From Rothia nasimurium (GTDB taxonomy: Bacteria; Actinomycetota; Actinomycetes; Actinomycetales; Micrococcaceae), in NCBI RefSeq assembly GCF_004569295.1, contig NZ_SPQC01000025.1, positions 1-42,823 on the forward strand: a stretch of DNA of 42,823 nucleotides, read 5' to 3'. Below, in pieces: positions 24,670-32,094 of the stretch. The notes beneath the pieces were generated by a model. That model saw nothing but the letters and a program-made list of their open reading frames with translations. It did no database searches and was not told the DNA's origin. Position 1 is the stretch's first letter. Each line of letters begins with the position of its first letter. Position numbers and translations under genes: made by a program.

Positions 24670-26894
24670 AGAGATAGAAAGAGCCTCAGCAGGCGTTTCA
24701 GCACGGCTAGGAGCTGTTTTCGTCCGTAGGTGCTGACCTCAAAAAGACGGGACTTTTTGCCGACCTGCTCTTCATCGTCGAAGTCCTCCAAAGCAATGAG
24801 CTTACCGAAATCAGAGTCTGTCTTCAGAAAAGTCAGATGGTTTTGCACCTTGCGGAATGAATCAGGGGCGTTAGCTTCAGCCTCCCACTGAGCAAGGGTC
24901 TGTTCATCGGGCTCCAAAGCACGAATCTCAGCCTTCTTGGGCTTGAGCCCCTGAACCAGAGTAAAGCGGTTGATAAACCCGTACTTCTGAACGTAACGGT
25001 CATAGGAATCATTCAGAACCAACAGGTGCTCACGGCGCTCATCATCGCTCTCAGCATCAAGTACACGCCGAGTTTGCTCTTTCAAGGACAGCAAAGAACG
25101 CATCTCAGCTTCAGACACACCGTTATGGCCACCAGTCTTTACCGCTTCCCACTGGCCCAGCAAAGCGTCAAAACGCTCAACTTTTCCCGTGCCCTGATTG
25201 AAACGGACGGTGCCTTCAATAGCGGTATCCATCTGATCAAGAGTGACCACCCCACCAGGGGCAAAGCTCTCAAGTTTCGTTGAGGCAGTAGGCACCAGCT
25301 GAGGGTCAAACCCTAGCCCCGCCTCCCCTGCCTTTCGAAGCTGTTCGCCCAGCCCCTCACGTACCTTAGCAGCCAGAACCGCCATAGTATCGGGAGAAGT
25401 AACACCAAACTGGGGCTGACCATACTGGTTGGTTCGTAGTTCACGCTGACCGAGCACAAAATCAGGGTTTTGAGCGAAGAACCGGGAAGTGATGACCGTT
25501 TCCCCAGTTTCAGTAGTCTCTTCATACCCATTGACCCACTCCTGAGCCTGTTTCGCCCGGTCTGGAGCCTCATCATCAGCACGACGGCGGAAGACCAAAA
25601 TATCGGTAACAACCTTGGTGCCTGCCACCTCAGCAAAAGCATGGTCAGGAAGACGAACAGCCGCCACCAAATCAGAATGTTCCGCGATAGCAGCACGCGC
25701 CTTAGATGTCTTAGCATCCATCGTGAACGCAGAAGTAATAAAGGCCCCATAACCACCAGGTGCTAGACGCTTCATGCTCTTATTGATGAAGTAGTTATGG
25801 ATAGACAGGGCTTCACTGTTATCGACCCTATCGACAATACGGTAATCGCCAAAGGGCACGTTGCCCACAGCAGCGCTGAGAGTCTGCTCAGGTAGCCGGA
25901 TATTTTCAAAGCCCTCTGCGTAAATAGTTGCGCTCGGGTACAGGTAGTGAGCAATTTGTGCAGAGATACCATCGAGCTCAGCACCAATCATTTGAGCAGA
26001 AGCCGGGGCCGCGCCAATAAAATTACCCGAACCGCACCCAGGCTCTACAACAGCCCCACCGTTGAAACCAGCACGCTCCAGTGACTGCCACATCGACTGC
26101 ACAATCGCAGGGTCCGTAAAGTGAGCATTTAAAGAAGCCTCACGGGCCTGAGCGATTTCTTCATCGCTGAGCACCTGAGCTATTCGCTCACGCACATCAG
26201 CATAGGCCTCGTTCTTCTCATCAAAGACAGCAGCTGCTGCACCCCATGATGAGAACTTCGCCAACACTGCCTGCTCTTTGGCGGTAGCGTAACGGTTCTC
26301 AGCATTGAGCTTCTTGACCAGCTCAATAGCATCAAGGTTCGCTACCACGCGAGCTTTAGCCCCAGAAGGGACCAGAACCTCGCCACTTGGCTCAAAATCA
26401 ACTGGCTCTCCAGCTACAGGAGTCTTAGCAACTCCTTGTCTTCCTCCTCCAGCTCCAGCTGACGAATCAGAAACAGCCCCTGCTCCAAGAACTCCTCCAG
26501 CTCCGTCCGCTCCTGCGAGCTCAGCTCCTCGAGCGTATAAGGGTTCTTCGGTGTCTGCTGAGGGTTGTCCTCCAGCTGCTCCAGCCAGTACCTCATCAGC
26601 AGGCTCTCCTCCCATTCGGGTAGATTCTTCAGCAGGGGAAGAGCCGGCAAATCCCCGTGCTCGCGCAGGAAGTAATCGTGCATCCGGATCAAGTCCCCCC
26701 ACTCCCACTCTAGATTCGCCCAGCGCCCCGGAGCCGACTCCCACTTGCGCTCCTGCTCTATTTTGATCTGCTCCATCATCTCCTGCACGAACTGCGGGTC
26801 GCGCCACTCGTCGTTGAGGTCGAACATCATCTGTCCCTACACTTTCAAGGTCGAAAAGATTATCTTCGTGAAAACCGCTGTTTTCTACTGCCAT
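24642..26894 (-). CDS. DarB-like giant protein, 5' part: N6-adenine methylase
   Basis: The frame runs to 26981, but the ATG at 26894 (MAVENSGFHEDNLFDLES) is the likelier start. From there, residues 22-160 are Gly/Ala-rich and overlap another gene (26414-26830). After that come a PSGAKARVVANLDAIELVKKL lead-in and the methylase: motif I VVEPGCGSGNF (about 282-292) and motif IV NVPF (about 344-347, the N-P-P-F/Y catalytic motif with V in place of P). The C-terminus reads KKSRLFEVSTYGR and then shifts into 39 residues of unrelated sequence before a TAG. In the -1 frame the text continues naturally as KTAPSRAETPAEALSISLDE into the helicase part. The intact protein would be about 3,120 aa. It is downstream of ssb on the same strand. 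Confidence 0.8.
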   Translation of the reverse strand: MAVENSGFHEDNLFDLESVGTDDVRPQRRVARPAVRAGDDGADQNRAGAQVGVGSGALGESRVGVGGLDPDARLLPARARGFAGSSPAEESTRMGGEPADEVLAGAAGGQPSADTEEPLYARGAELAGADGAGGVLGAGAVSDSSAGAGGGRQGVAKTPVAGEPVDFEPSGEVLVPSGAKARVVANLDAIELVKKLNAENRYATAKEQAVLAKFSSWGAAAAVFDEKNEAYADVRERIAQVLSDEEIAQAREASLNAHFTDPAIVQSMWQSLERAGFNGGAVVEPGCGSGNFIGAAPASAQMIGAELDGISAQIAHYLYPSATIYAEGFENIRLPEQTLSAAVGNVPFGDYRIVDRVDNSEALSIHNYFINKSMKRLAPGGYGAFITSAFTMDAKTSKARAAIAEHSDLVAAVRLPDHAFAEVAGTKVVTDILVFRRRADDEAPDRAKQAQEWVNGYEETTETGETVITSRFFAQNPDFVLGQRELRTNQYGQPQFGVTSPDTMAVLAAKVREGLGEQLRKAGEAGLGFDPQLVPTASTKLESFAPGGVVTLDQMDTAIEGTVRFNQGTGKVERFDALLGQWEAVKTGGHNGVSEAEMRSLLSLKEQTRRVLDAESDDERREHLLVLNDSYDRYVQKYGFINRFTLVQGLKPKKAEIRALEPDEQTLAQWEAEANAPDSFRKVQNHLTFLKTDSDFGKLIALEDFDDEEQVGKKSRLFEVSTYGRKQLLAVLKRLLRLFLSLWTKPVALI
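24717..24720 (-). other. A4 run where the methylase-helicase frame breaks
   Basis: On the minus strand the sequence GGA CGA AAA CAG switches to the helicase frame if read as CGA AAA ACA, that is, with one more A. Either a one-base deletion in an A5 run has split the gene (true mutation or assembly error), or ribosomes slip -1 on A-AAA. The window in which the shift can occur is only about 24 nt, because a TGA in the -1 frame lies just upstream. Confidence 0.75.
26414..26830 (-). CDS. Acidic 138-aa protein overlapping the methylase N-terminus
   Basis: This frame (MMFDLNDEWRDPQFVQEMM... LEEEDKELLRLL) has balanced, protein-like composition: acidic, with eight tryptophans, and mostly helical. 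Its third codon positions are very GC-rich (TTC GAC CTC AAC GAC GAG), unlike flanking genes. The overlapping methylase frame through the same DNA reads as Gly/Ala/Arg low complexity, the typical look of an out-of-frame shadow. GTAGGGACAG precedes the ATG as a weak Shine-Dalgarno. Either the segment is dual-coding, or this GC-rich gene was inserted near the methylase start without introducing a stop. The strong negative charge recalls DNA-mimic anti-restriction proteins, but that is speculation. Confidence 0.65.
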   Translation of the reverse strand: MMFDLNDEWRDPQFVQEMMEQIKIEQERKWESAPGRWANLEWEWGDLIRMHDYFLREHGDLPALPLLKNLPEWEESLLMRYWLEQLEDNPQQTPKNPYTLEELSSQERTELEEFLEQGLFLIRQLELEEEDKELLRLL

Positions 26895-27030
26895 TATAAG
26901 AAACCTAACCCTCACAGATATAAGACGGCTCACGCCCGGTACCGCCCATGGTGTACTTCCGAAAACTTCAAGAGGCAGCACCTCACCCGGATACCGGATA
27001 AGATGCCACCTCCCCCGCTAAACGCAGTTG

Positions 27031-27570
27031 TTACATGCCCATGCCGGGGCTACCCATGGAATCTGTATTGCCGAACTCAGGAGTCAGGGCCGGAATCTGC
27101 TGCTGATTCTGAGCCGGTGCAAAGTTACGCTCTGCCTCAGCAGCCATATCAAGGTCAGCGGCGAAGTCACGAGAGGGCTTGGGATTAGGTGTAACCTCAA
27201 CCGAAGCAAACTTCATCGAAGCTGCCACATCGGTTGCCCAAATACGGTGGTTGATACCCAGGTTTCCGTTCTTGTCCTGGTAAGGGCTTGCCTGGTAGTT
27301 GCCCTGAACCGTGACCATATCGCCCTTATGCAGTGAGGCCGAGACGTTCGAGGGCAGATTCCCCAGGGAACGGTCACGTGAGTCCAGGCCCACGTTGTAG
27401 TAAACGGGGTCTGCCTCGACCCACTGCTGGGTGTCGTTATCGAAAGTACGGCGGTTCTCAGCTACAGCCAGAACCACCAGGTATGAGCCGTCCTCGCGTT
27501 CAATGACGCGGGGGTCTGCCACCAGGTTGCCGGTGACAGCGAAGTTATCAATCTTGGGGCGAGATGCCAT
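27031..27570 (-). CDS. ssb: Single-stranded DNA-binding protein
   Basis: The 179-residue product has the SSB OB-fold (about 5-115): FAVTGNLVADPRVIEREDGSYLVVLAVAENR, YYNVGL, LHKGDMVTVQGNYQ, WATDVAASMKFA. A Pro/Gln/Asn-rich tail ends in GSPGMGM and lacks the acidic D-D-x-P-F tip that most cellular SSBs use to recruit partners. Plasmid-encoded SSBs coat the entering strand in the recipient. GGAGG lies 6 bp before the ATG. It is the first gene of a minus-strand unit with the methylase-helicase, 136 bp ahead of it. This fits the leading region of a conjugative element. Confidence 0.92.
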   Translation of the reverse strand: MASRPKIDNFAVTGNLVADPRVIEREDGSYLVVLAVAENRRTFDNDTQQWVEADPVYYNVGLDSRDRSLGNLPSNVSASLHKGDMVTVQGNYQASPYQDKNGNLGINHRIWATDVAASMKFASVEVTPNPKPSRDFAADLDMAAEAERNFAPAQNQQQIPALTPEFGNTDSMGSPGMGM

Positions 27571-28022
27571 GATATTCCTCCATGAAAAGTGATTTCGGTG
27601 GTGCAGGTATCGACGCGGTGGCGACCATACTGCTTCAACCCAGGCCCACCCTTTGCAGGTGTCCCCTTGGCTTCTACACAGACTTGGCCCTTGGAGACTA
27701 AAGGGTAGGTGACTTACGCATTAGCCCAAGACATAGAGAACATGGACAAGCTCACCATCTACTGAAAAAGAAGTACAATGGACTCTGATAGCTAGGGATG
27801 AGGCTTACAGTCCAATAAGTCCCAGAGCACCAACCGTAGAAGCCTGCGTATACACGCAGGCTTCTGTCGTTAAAATAAAATCACCAGCAGGCTACTAGCT
27901 TATTAACTCAGACGTTAGATAACACCACCCCACCCACCAAAAATACCCAGTTGACTAGGGAATAAATAAGACTACATAAGACATATATACAGCTCAGCCC
28001 TAGTTATATGTAGACTAAACGC
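27571..28022. other. 452-bp divergent intergenic region, probable left boundary of the prophage
   Basis: It separates minus-strand ssb from plus-strand prophage-side genes and must hold both promoters. A perfect 12-bp hairpin (27838-27865) lies in it. A TTGACT at 27951 with a TACATA 16 bp downstream is a weak promoter candidate for the ATPase gene. An attL-type junction would be expected here or at the integrase, but no duplicated sequence can be recognised without the other end. Confidence 0.45.
27838..27865. terminator. 12-bp perfect hairpin in the divergent region
   Basis: AGAAGCCTGCGT (27838-27849) and ACGCAGGCTTCT (27854-27865) flank the loop ATAC; GTCGTTAAAAT follows on the plus strand. 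The hairpin looks like an orphan terminator with no gene in front of it, as often remains after integration of an element. Confidence 0.6.
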
Positions 28023-29138
28023 ATGATACGCACACGCAACCCCTTCAAAGCATCACTCGGCGCAACCCCACCGGCTCTCGTCGGAAGAGCTGATGCCATT
28101 GAAGCCATCGACTTCGCCCTAGATAACGGCCCAGGAACCCACGAACGCATCACCGTAGTAACCGGCCCGCGTGGTATCGGAAAAACGGCCTTCCTCAACG
28201 CAGCAGAAGACCTAGCCAAAAGCAAAAGCTGGTGGATATTTTCAGAAACAGCAACCCAAGGCTTCGTCAACAGACTAAGAGACCAGGTTTACAGGTCGCT
28301 AGAAACACTCATCACACAGCACAAAACGCACCTCGCCGCACTCACACTAGGAGGCTTTGGAATTGAGCTAGGACGTACAGAAGCTCACCAACCGCAGCTC
28401 ACGTTACGCAACGCCCTCACTGCTTTACTCCAAGCTCAAGCTGAACTCGACAGAGCCCTGAATCAAGAACCAGTAGGGGTTCTCATCAGCATCGATGAAC
28501 TCCATCACCTGAATAAGCAAGAAGTAATAGACTTCAGCGCCACAGTCCAACACCTGGTACGAGAAGAACACGAAATTGCAGTGCTCATGGCAGGTATTCC
28601 CTCAGCTATCAAACCTCTCCTGGCAGCTGAAAAAGGAGCCAACCCCATTACTTTTCTCCGTAGAGCCAACCGCATAGAACTCGGAAAAGTACAAGACCAC
28701 GACGTCCGGCTAGGGCTAGAACAACCAGTCACTGAATCAGGTATGAAATGGGAGACTGAAGCTCTTCAGCAAGCAGTTGCCGCATGTAACGGCTACCCTT
28801 TCCAAATTCAGCTCGTTGGACAATGGAGCTTCCATGCTGCTACCCGTCAAAATTCCATACTCATTACACAGGCAGACGCCCAGGAGGGAATAGGAAAAGC
28901 ACTGAGAAAACTAGGCCAGTTAGTCCATGAACCTGCCCTCGCAGACCTCTCAGACGTAGACCGAACATTTTTAGCAGCCATGGCCCAGGACGATGGACCT
29001 TCTAACATCAACGACATTGCACAACGGATGAAAGTATCTCCCCAATATGCAGGGAACTATCGTCGTAGATTACTGAACGCTGAGATGATCGAAGTTCCTT
29101 CTAACGCCCACGTTGATTTCGCGCTCCCTTATCTTTAA
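28023..29138 (+). CDS. AAA+ ATPase with C-terminal winged helix (ORC/Cdc6- or STAND-like)
   Basis: The 371-residue product starts with ALVGRADAIEAIDFAL, then Walker A TGPRGIGKT (47-55), Walker B LISIDELHH (about 163-171) and a sensor-like MAGIPSAI. It ends in a winged-helix-like region with INDIAQRMKVSPQYAGNYRRRLLNAEMI (about 315-350). Proteins of this layout occur in actinobacterial prophages and defence loci, where they may regulate, sense or bind DNA. It lies alone, 96 bp upstream of the integrase on the same strand, and opposite to the late genes. That suggests an early or lysogenic role. The exact role is unknown. Confidence 0.75.
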   Translation: MIRTRNPFKASLGATPPALVGRADAIEAIDFALDNGPGTHERITVVTGPRGIGKTAFLNAAEDLAKSKSWWIFSETATQGFVNRLRDQVYRSLETLITQHKTHLAALTLGGFGIELGRTEAHQPQLTLRNALTALLQAQAELDRALNQEPVGVLISIDELHHLNKQEVIDFSATVQHLVREEHEIAVLMAGIPSAIKPLLAAEKGANPITFLRRANRIELGKVQDHDVRLGLEQPVTESGMKWETEALQQAVAACNGYPFQIQLVGQWSFHAATRQNSILITQADAQEGIGKALRKLGQLVHEPALADLSDVDRTFLAAMAQDDGPSNINDIAQRMKVSPQYAGNYRRRLLNAEMIEVPSNAHVDFALPYL

Positions 29139-29142
29139 GCGC

Positions 29143-29165
29143 CGTCAAACCGTCATAAAGCGTCA
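29143..29165 (+). repeat. Three CGTCA repeats upstream of the integrase
   Basis: CGTCA occurs at 29143, 29151 and 29161, at 8- and 10-bp steps, between the ATPase stop and the integrase promoter region. The close spacing could place bound proteins on one helix face. Candidates are integrase arm sites or an operator. The motif is short, so chance is possible. Confidence 0.3.
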
Positions 29166-29234
29166 CCATCTACGCGCCCTACAAGCTGCCTAGACATCAT
29201 CACTTAGTATGATTTTGAAACACTTTATGAAGAC

Positions 29235-30044
29235 ATGCCCGCCGTAAGCCTATGGATCCAGTACCAGAAGGCTGCTAACCTCGCAGAAAGAACCATCAAG
29301 GCACGCGCAGAACTTATGCGCACCCTAGAACAATGGACGGAAAAACCAGCCCTCGAAGTCACCCAGCTAGACCTCGTGAGATTCATGGCCCGTGACGTCA
29401 GTCCTGCAACCCGCAGCACCTACGCCACCATCTTCCGCGTCTTCTACAAATTCGCCACAGACCAAGGCTTTATCGAAAAGTCACCCATGGACGGCGCACC
29501 CGTACCTAAGCGTCCCAAATATGCACCCCGGCCAGTCGAAAACGTCCAGCTGCACCGCGTCCTAGCAACAGCTAGCAGGCGTACTACAAGGGCCATGATT
29601 CTTCTTGCTGCACTAGCTGGCTTGCGAGTCCACGAGATAGCAAAAATACGAGGGGACGACTTCGATTTAGACCGGGCCACGGTCACAGTCGTGGGCAAGG
29701 GCAATAAGCGCTCTGTGATTCCGCTGCACCCCGTTCTTATCGAGCTAGCCCGTGAGATGCCGGATATTGGCTACTGGTTTACGCACTGGGAACGCCCGGA
29801 CGAACCCATCAACGCGAAAAGCTGCGGCCAGGCAATTAACCGAGCCATGCAGCGGGCCGGGGTGGACGCCACAGCCCACCAGCTGCGCCACTGGTACGGA
29901 ACAGCACTACTGGAAAATGGCGCTGACCTTAGAACCGTCCAGGAACTTATGAGGCATGAGTCCCTAGCGACTACCCAAATTTACACGCGGGTGACGTCGG
30001 AACGGCGCCGTGACGCTATCCATGCTTTGCAGCTCCCGGTTTAA
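29235..30044 (+). CDS. Prophage tyrosine integrase
   Basis: The 269-residue protein has a SAM-like core-binding domain (1-90) and a catalytic domain with Arg131 (GLRVHEI), Lys155 (VGKGNK), His215 and Arg218 (HQLRHW), His241 (MRHESL) and Tyr250 (TQIYTR). It is clearly different from the recombinase at 874-1683. It has no arm-binding N-terminal domain, so integration may rely on a simple core site like XerC/D. TATGAT at 29208 is a plausible -10, giving a very short leader. It is convergent with the late operon, and strong palindromes lie between the two. Confidence 0.9.
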   Translation: MPAVSLWIQYQKAANLAERTIKARAELMRTLEQWTEKPALEVTQLDLVRFMARDVSPATRSTYATIFRVFYKFATDQGFIEKSPMDGAPVPKRPKYAPRPVENVQLHRVLATASRRTTRAMILLAALAGLRVHEIAKIRGDDFDLDRATVTVVGKGNKRSVIPLHPVLIELAREMPDIGYWFTHWERPDEPINAKSCGQAINRAMQRAGVDATAHQLRHWYGTALLENGADLRTVQELMRHESLATTQIYTRVTSERRRDAIHALQLPV

Positions 30045-30068
30045 ACCTTTAACTGAGCCTTAAATCTA

Positions 30069-30106
30069 AACTGCCCTCAACCTTTAATTAAAGGTTGAGG
30101 GCAGTT
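30069..30106. terminator. Perfect palindrome, bidirectional terminator
   Basis: The 19-bp arms (AACTGCCCTCAACCTTTAA and its complement) meet at an AATT centre. It lies between the convergent integrase and the late operon and could stop both. Confidence 0.75.
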
Positions 30107-30125
30107 GAATAAATGAATAGGGGGC

Positions 30126-30150
30126 GGGGTGGGGGAGCTACCCCCACCCC
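30126..30150. terminator. GC-rich terminator hairpin
   Basis: GGGGTGGGGG (30126-30135) pairs perfectly with CCCCCACCCC (30141-30150) around AGCTA. TTGTTT follows on the plus strand. It ends the late operon just after the 37-aa gene and can also back up integrase termination. Confidence 0.7.
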
Positions 30151-30157
30151 TTGTTTC

Positions 30158-30271
30158 CTAGTCGTCTTCTTCCCAGCTACGGACTGTATCCACAATATCT
30201 ACGATATGCTTCACAATCGCTACAACGGTAGCTAGAATGAGAACTAGGGTTAGCACGTCTTGCGGTGACAT
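30158..30271 (-). CDS. 37-aa single-span membrane peptide of the lysis end
   Basis: ATG 30271 to TAG 30158 encodes a 37-residue protein, MSPQDVLTLVLILATVVAIV followed by a charged tail ending RSWEEDD. Residues 6-20 form one membrane helix. AGGAGGT sits 7 bp before the ATG, an excellent ribosome-binding site. It is the last gene after two holin-like genes, with a strong palindrome (30295-30326) in front and a terminator behind. A role as an accessory holin or pinholin-like peptide is plausible. Confidence 0.75.
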   Translation of the reverse strand: MSPQDVLTLVLILATVVAIVKHIVDIVDTVRSWEEDD

Positions 30272-30294
30272 GCCAACACCTCCTATTCATTTAT

Positions 30295-30326
30295 AATGCG
30301 TACCCGGTGGCCACCGGGTACGCATT
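30295..30326. terminator. Perfect 16-bp palindrome within the lysis end
   Basis: AATGCGTACCCGGTGG (30295-30310) is followed at once by its reverse complement (30311-30326). On the minus strand it lies between the XhlA-like gene and the 37-aa gene, about 16 bp before the latter's ribosome-binding site. It could be a partial terminator or an RNA stabiliser. Confidence 0.6.
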
Positions 30327-30364
30327 TTATATTAACAGGTTTCAGGCCATGTTAAAAGCCTTTC

Positions 30365-30595
30365 CTACCCTGTAAAAACCCTAAAAATCGGGTCAAGAAC
30401 AGCCAGAACCAGCGCCCCGATAGCGGTACGCTGCAACCACTTCTGAGCATCCTGTAAGTCCTGAACATTGCGTTCAAGAGCGGCCAATTCTGCTCGGTGG
30501 ATGCTATCGCGCCGCATTTCGGCAAGGTCTTTCTCGATACGCTGCATACCCCTGTAGACCTCCGCTAGGGTAACTTCAGTTTCCATTGGCTTCAC
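30365..30595 (-). CDS. XhlA-like holin-associated protein
   Basis: The 76-residue product has a predicted coiled coil (about 8-52: YRGMQRIEKDLAEMRRDSIHRAELAALERNVQDLQ) followed by one membrane helix (AIGALVLAVLDPIFRVF) at the C-terminus. This coiled coil plus tail-anchor layout matches XhlA-type haemolysin/holin accessory proteins of Gram-positive phages. It overlaps the upstream holin gene by 20 bp and is part of the lysis cassette. Confidence 0.72.
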   Translation of the reverse strand: MKPMETEVTLAEVYRGMQRIEKDLAEMRRDSIHRAELAALERNVQDLQDAQKWLQRTAIGALVLAVLDPIFRVFTG

Positions 30596-30824
30596 CTCCT
30601 ACAGGCGATAGGGGAATGGTGGGGAAGTTGCCATGGCCGGGGGCAAGATAGCCACCAAGTATGCCCCCGGCGATACCTAGCAGGCCAGAGAGCGCCTGCA
30701 CACCAGTCTCATCCAGCCAGCGGGTGAGCGCAAAAAATTGCACTAGCAAGATGGCTGCATAGGTGCCAGCAGCTACGCCGGTGGCAGAGCCTACCGTCAC
30801 CGGCCCTACGGTGCGGGTGCTCAT
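30576..30824 (-). CDS. Holin
   Basis: The 82-residue product has two hydrophobic segments (about 15-36 and 43-62) separated by a short polar turn (TRWLDETGVQ), and a polar Pro/Gly-rich C-terminus. It starts 4 bp inside the end of the amidase gene and overlaps the XhlA-like gene. Size, topology and position next to the endolysin support a holin that forms membrane lesions for lysin release or activation. Confidence 0.8.
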   Translation of the reverse strand: MSTRTVGPVTVGSATGVAAGTYAAILLVQFFALTRWLDETGVQALSGLLGIAGGILGGYLAPGHGNFPTIPLSPVGGEANGN

Positions 30825-31420
30825 AGCTGCCCCTCGATAGCATTAGCTGATTCGCGAATCTCTGCTAACTCAGCCCGGATAGCGGCAACCCGGTCTACAG
30901 TGGCAGGCGCGGGAGCGTGAGCCTCTCCGCTAGTGCCCTGAAGCAAGTTCACGCGGTTCACGATTTCATCGCGCATATTGGCGTATCGACCAGGGCAAGC
31001 GGTAGCTGACCATTCCCGATGAACCCAAATCTCCTGCGGGCCGTACATGTCTTCTAGCCATTCAATCAGGGCCACCACCTCGGTAATATCACCCTCGCTC
31101 ATTTCAGGGCGGCACTCGATACCGATTGAGGTTGCGTTGCCCTCGGCGCTGCCTGAGTGCCAAGCCGCGTGCTTAGGCTCCACCAGACAGGCCACGCGGC
31201 CAGCTTCAACGACGAAATGCGCGGAGCTGGTGCCGCCCTTACGACACAGGTAGTCAGCTACACCGTTGAAACTTTGCCCGTCACTGCCCCAGTGGTGAAT
31301 TGTGATTCGGCTAGTGGTGCGGGGACGTCCGAAGACAGCTGGGACGGACGCCGCCGGGGTGAAGTTAGGGGAGTTCCAGGTAGTTTCATCGATAATAGTT
31401 CCGGTCTTGAGAGTAGTCAT
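30821..31420 (-). CDS. N-acetylmuramoyl-L-alanine amidase endolysin
   Basis: The 199-residue protein carries a type 2 amidase/PGRP domain (about 35-165). Zinc ligands are visible as IHHW (H42 or H43), H134 (WVHREW) and C142 (TACPG), in the T7-lysozyme arrangement; AWHSG supplies an active-site-region histidine. It cuts the bond between N-acetylmuramic acid and L-alanine in peptidoglycan. The short C-terminal tail (170-199) is Ala/Glu-rich and helical with no recognisable wall-binding repeat. Holin genes follow directly. Confidence 0.9.
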   Translation of the reverse strand: MTTLKTGTIIDETTWNSPNFTPAASVPAVFGRPRTTSRITIHHWGSDGQSFNGVADYLCRKGGTSSAHFVVEAGRVACLVEPKHAAWHSGSAEGNATSIGIECRPEMSEGDITEVVALIEWLEDMYGPQEIWVHREWSATACPGRYANMRDEIVNRVNLLQGTSGEAHAPAPATVDRVAAIRAELAEIRESANAIEGQL

Positions 31421-31434
31421 AGTTAACTTCCTTT

Positions 31435-32076
31435 CTAATTGATAGGGATAGGGCTCTTGCCACGAGTAGGTTGACTACCATCGGGGCAGTAATAGGAAAA
31501 ATAAGCGCTAACACCGGCACTCCAAGCGGCAGAAGCCGGATTAGAAACGTGCAAGGTTCCGGTTTTACAGTTGAGGATAAAGCCAGCATCTACCGGCTCA
31601 CTGTCCCGGGCACCAGCAATAGACCGCGAGACCTCATAGGAGCGTGAGGGGCGGTAACCCGTACCAAGAATCGCCAGAGGAACGGCGGTGTCGAAGCTTG
31701 CGCCAGCTTTAAGAGCAATATTGAGGCGAACATGAACCACCTCACCGACCCGGCGGATATGAAAAAAGCTAGAGGCAGTAAGTACAGATTCTTGCCCCAG
31801 AGGATGAACAGACCAGGCGTAATCCTGACTATGTTTCTCGGCATAATACATCTTCGAAGCTATCTGAGAAAACTGCTGGGCTTGTTGGCCTATCTGCTCG
31901 TAGGCTCCCTCTACCATCTGTATAAGTTCAGCAAATCGAGAGCCCAGCAGCCGAATCATCCTCGCCCCATCCTCAAGAGGCTCACCGTCGGTCGGCAGAG
32001 TCAGACCGTAGGTATCTCTTATCAGTGCTAAATCATCGGGAGAGACATCAGGCTCGCCTTGATCATTTTTATACAT
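31435..32076 (-). CDS. Phage tail-tip or receptor-binding accessory protein
   Basis: The 213-residue protein has a helical N-terminal half (DLALIRDTYGL, then a stretch with AELIQMVEGAYEQIGQQAQQF). Its C-terminal half is beta-rich (VVHVRLNIALKAGASFDTAVPLAIL, AWSAGVSAYFSYY) and resembles a fibre-head or jelly-roll domain. It lies between the tail-tip gene and the endolysin, where siphophages keep receptor-binding and fibre genes. The helical part may trimerise as a stalk. The family is not recognised. Confidence 0.65.
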   Translation of the reverse strand: MYKNDQGEPDVSPDDLALIRDTYGLTLPTDGEPLEDGARMIRLLGSRFAELIQMVEGAYEQIGQQAQQFSQIASKMYYAEKHSQDYAWSVHPLGQESVLTASSFFHIRRVGEVVHVRLNIALKAGASFDTAVPLAILGTGYRPSRSYEVSRSIAGARDSEPVDAGFILNCKTGTLHVSNPASAAWSAGVSAYFSYYCPDGSQPTRGKSPIPIN

Positions 32077-32094
32077 AGAAATTCCCTTTCTTGC

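Noticed and set aside
27779-27830. tRNA-like remnant ending in CAGAGCACCA
   Set aside because: The CTCTG/CAGAG pairing and ACCA end are suggestive, but there is no T-loop GGTTCGA motif and the length is too short.
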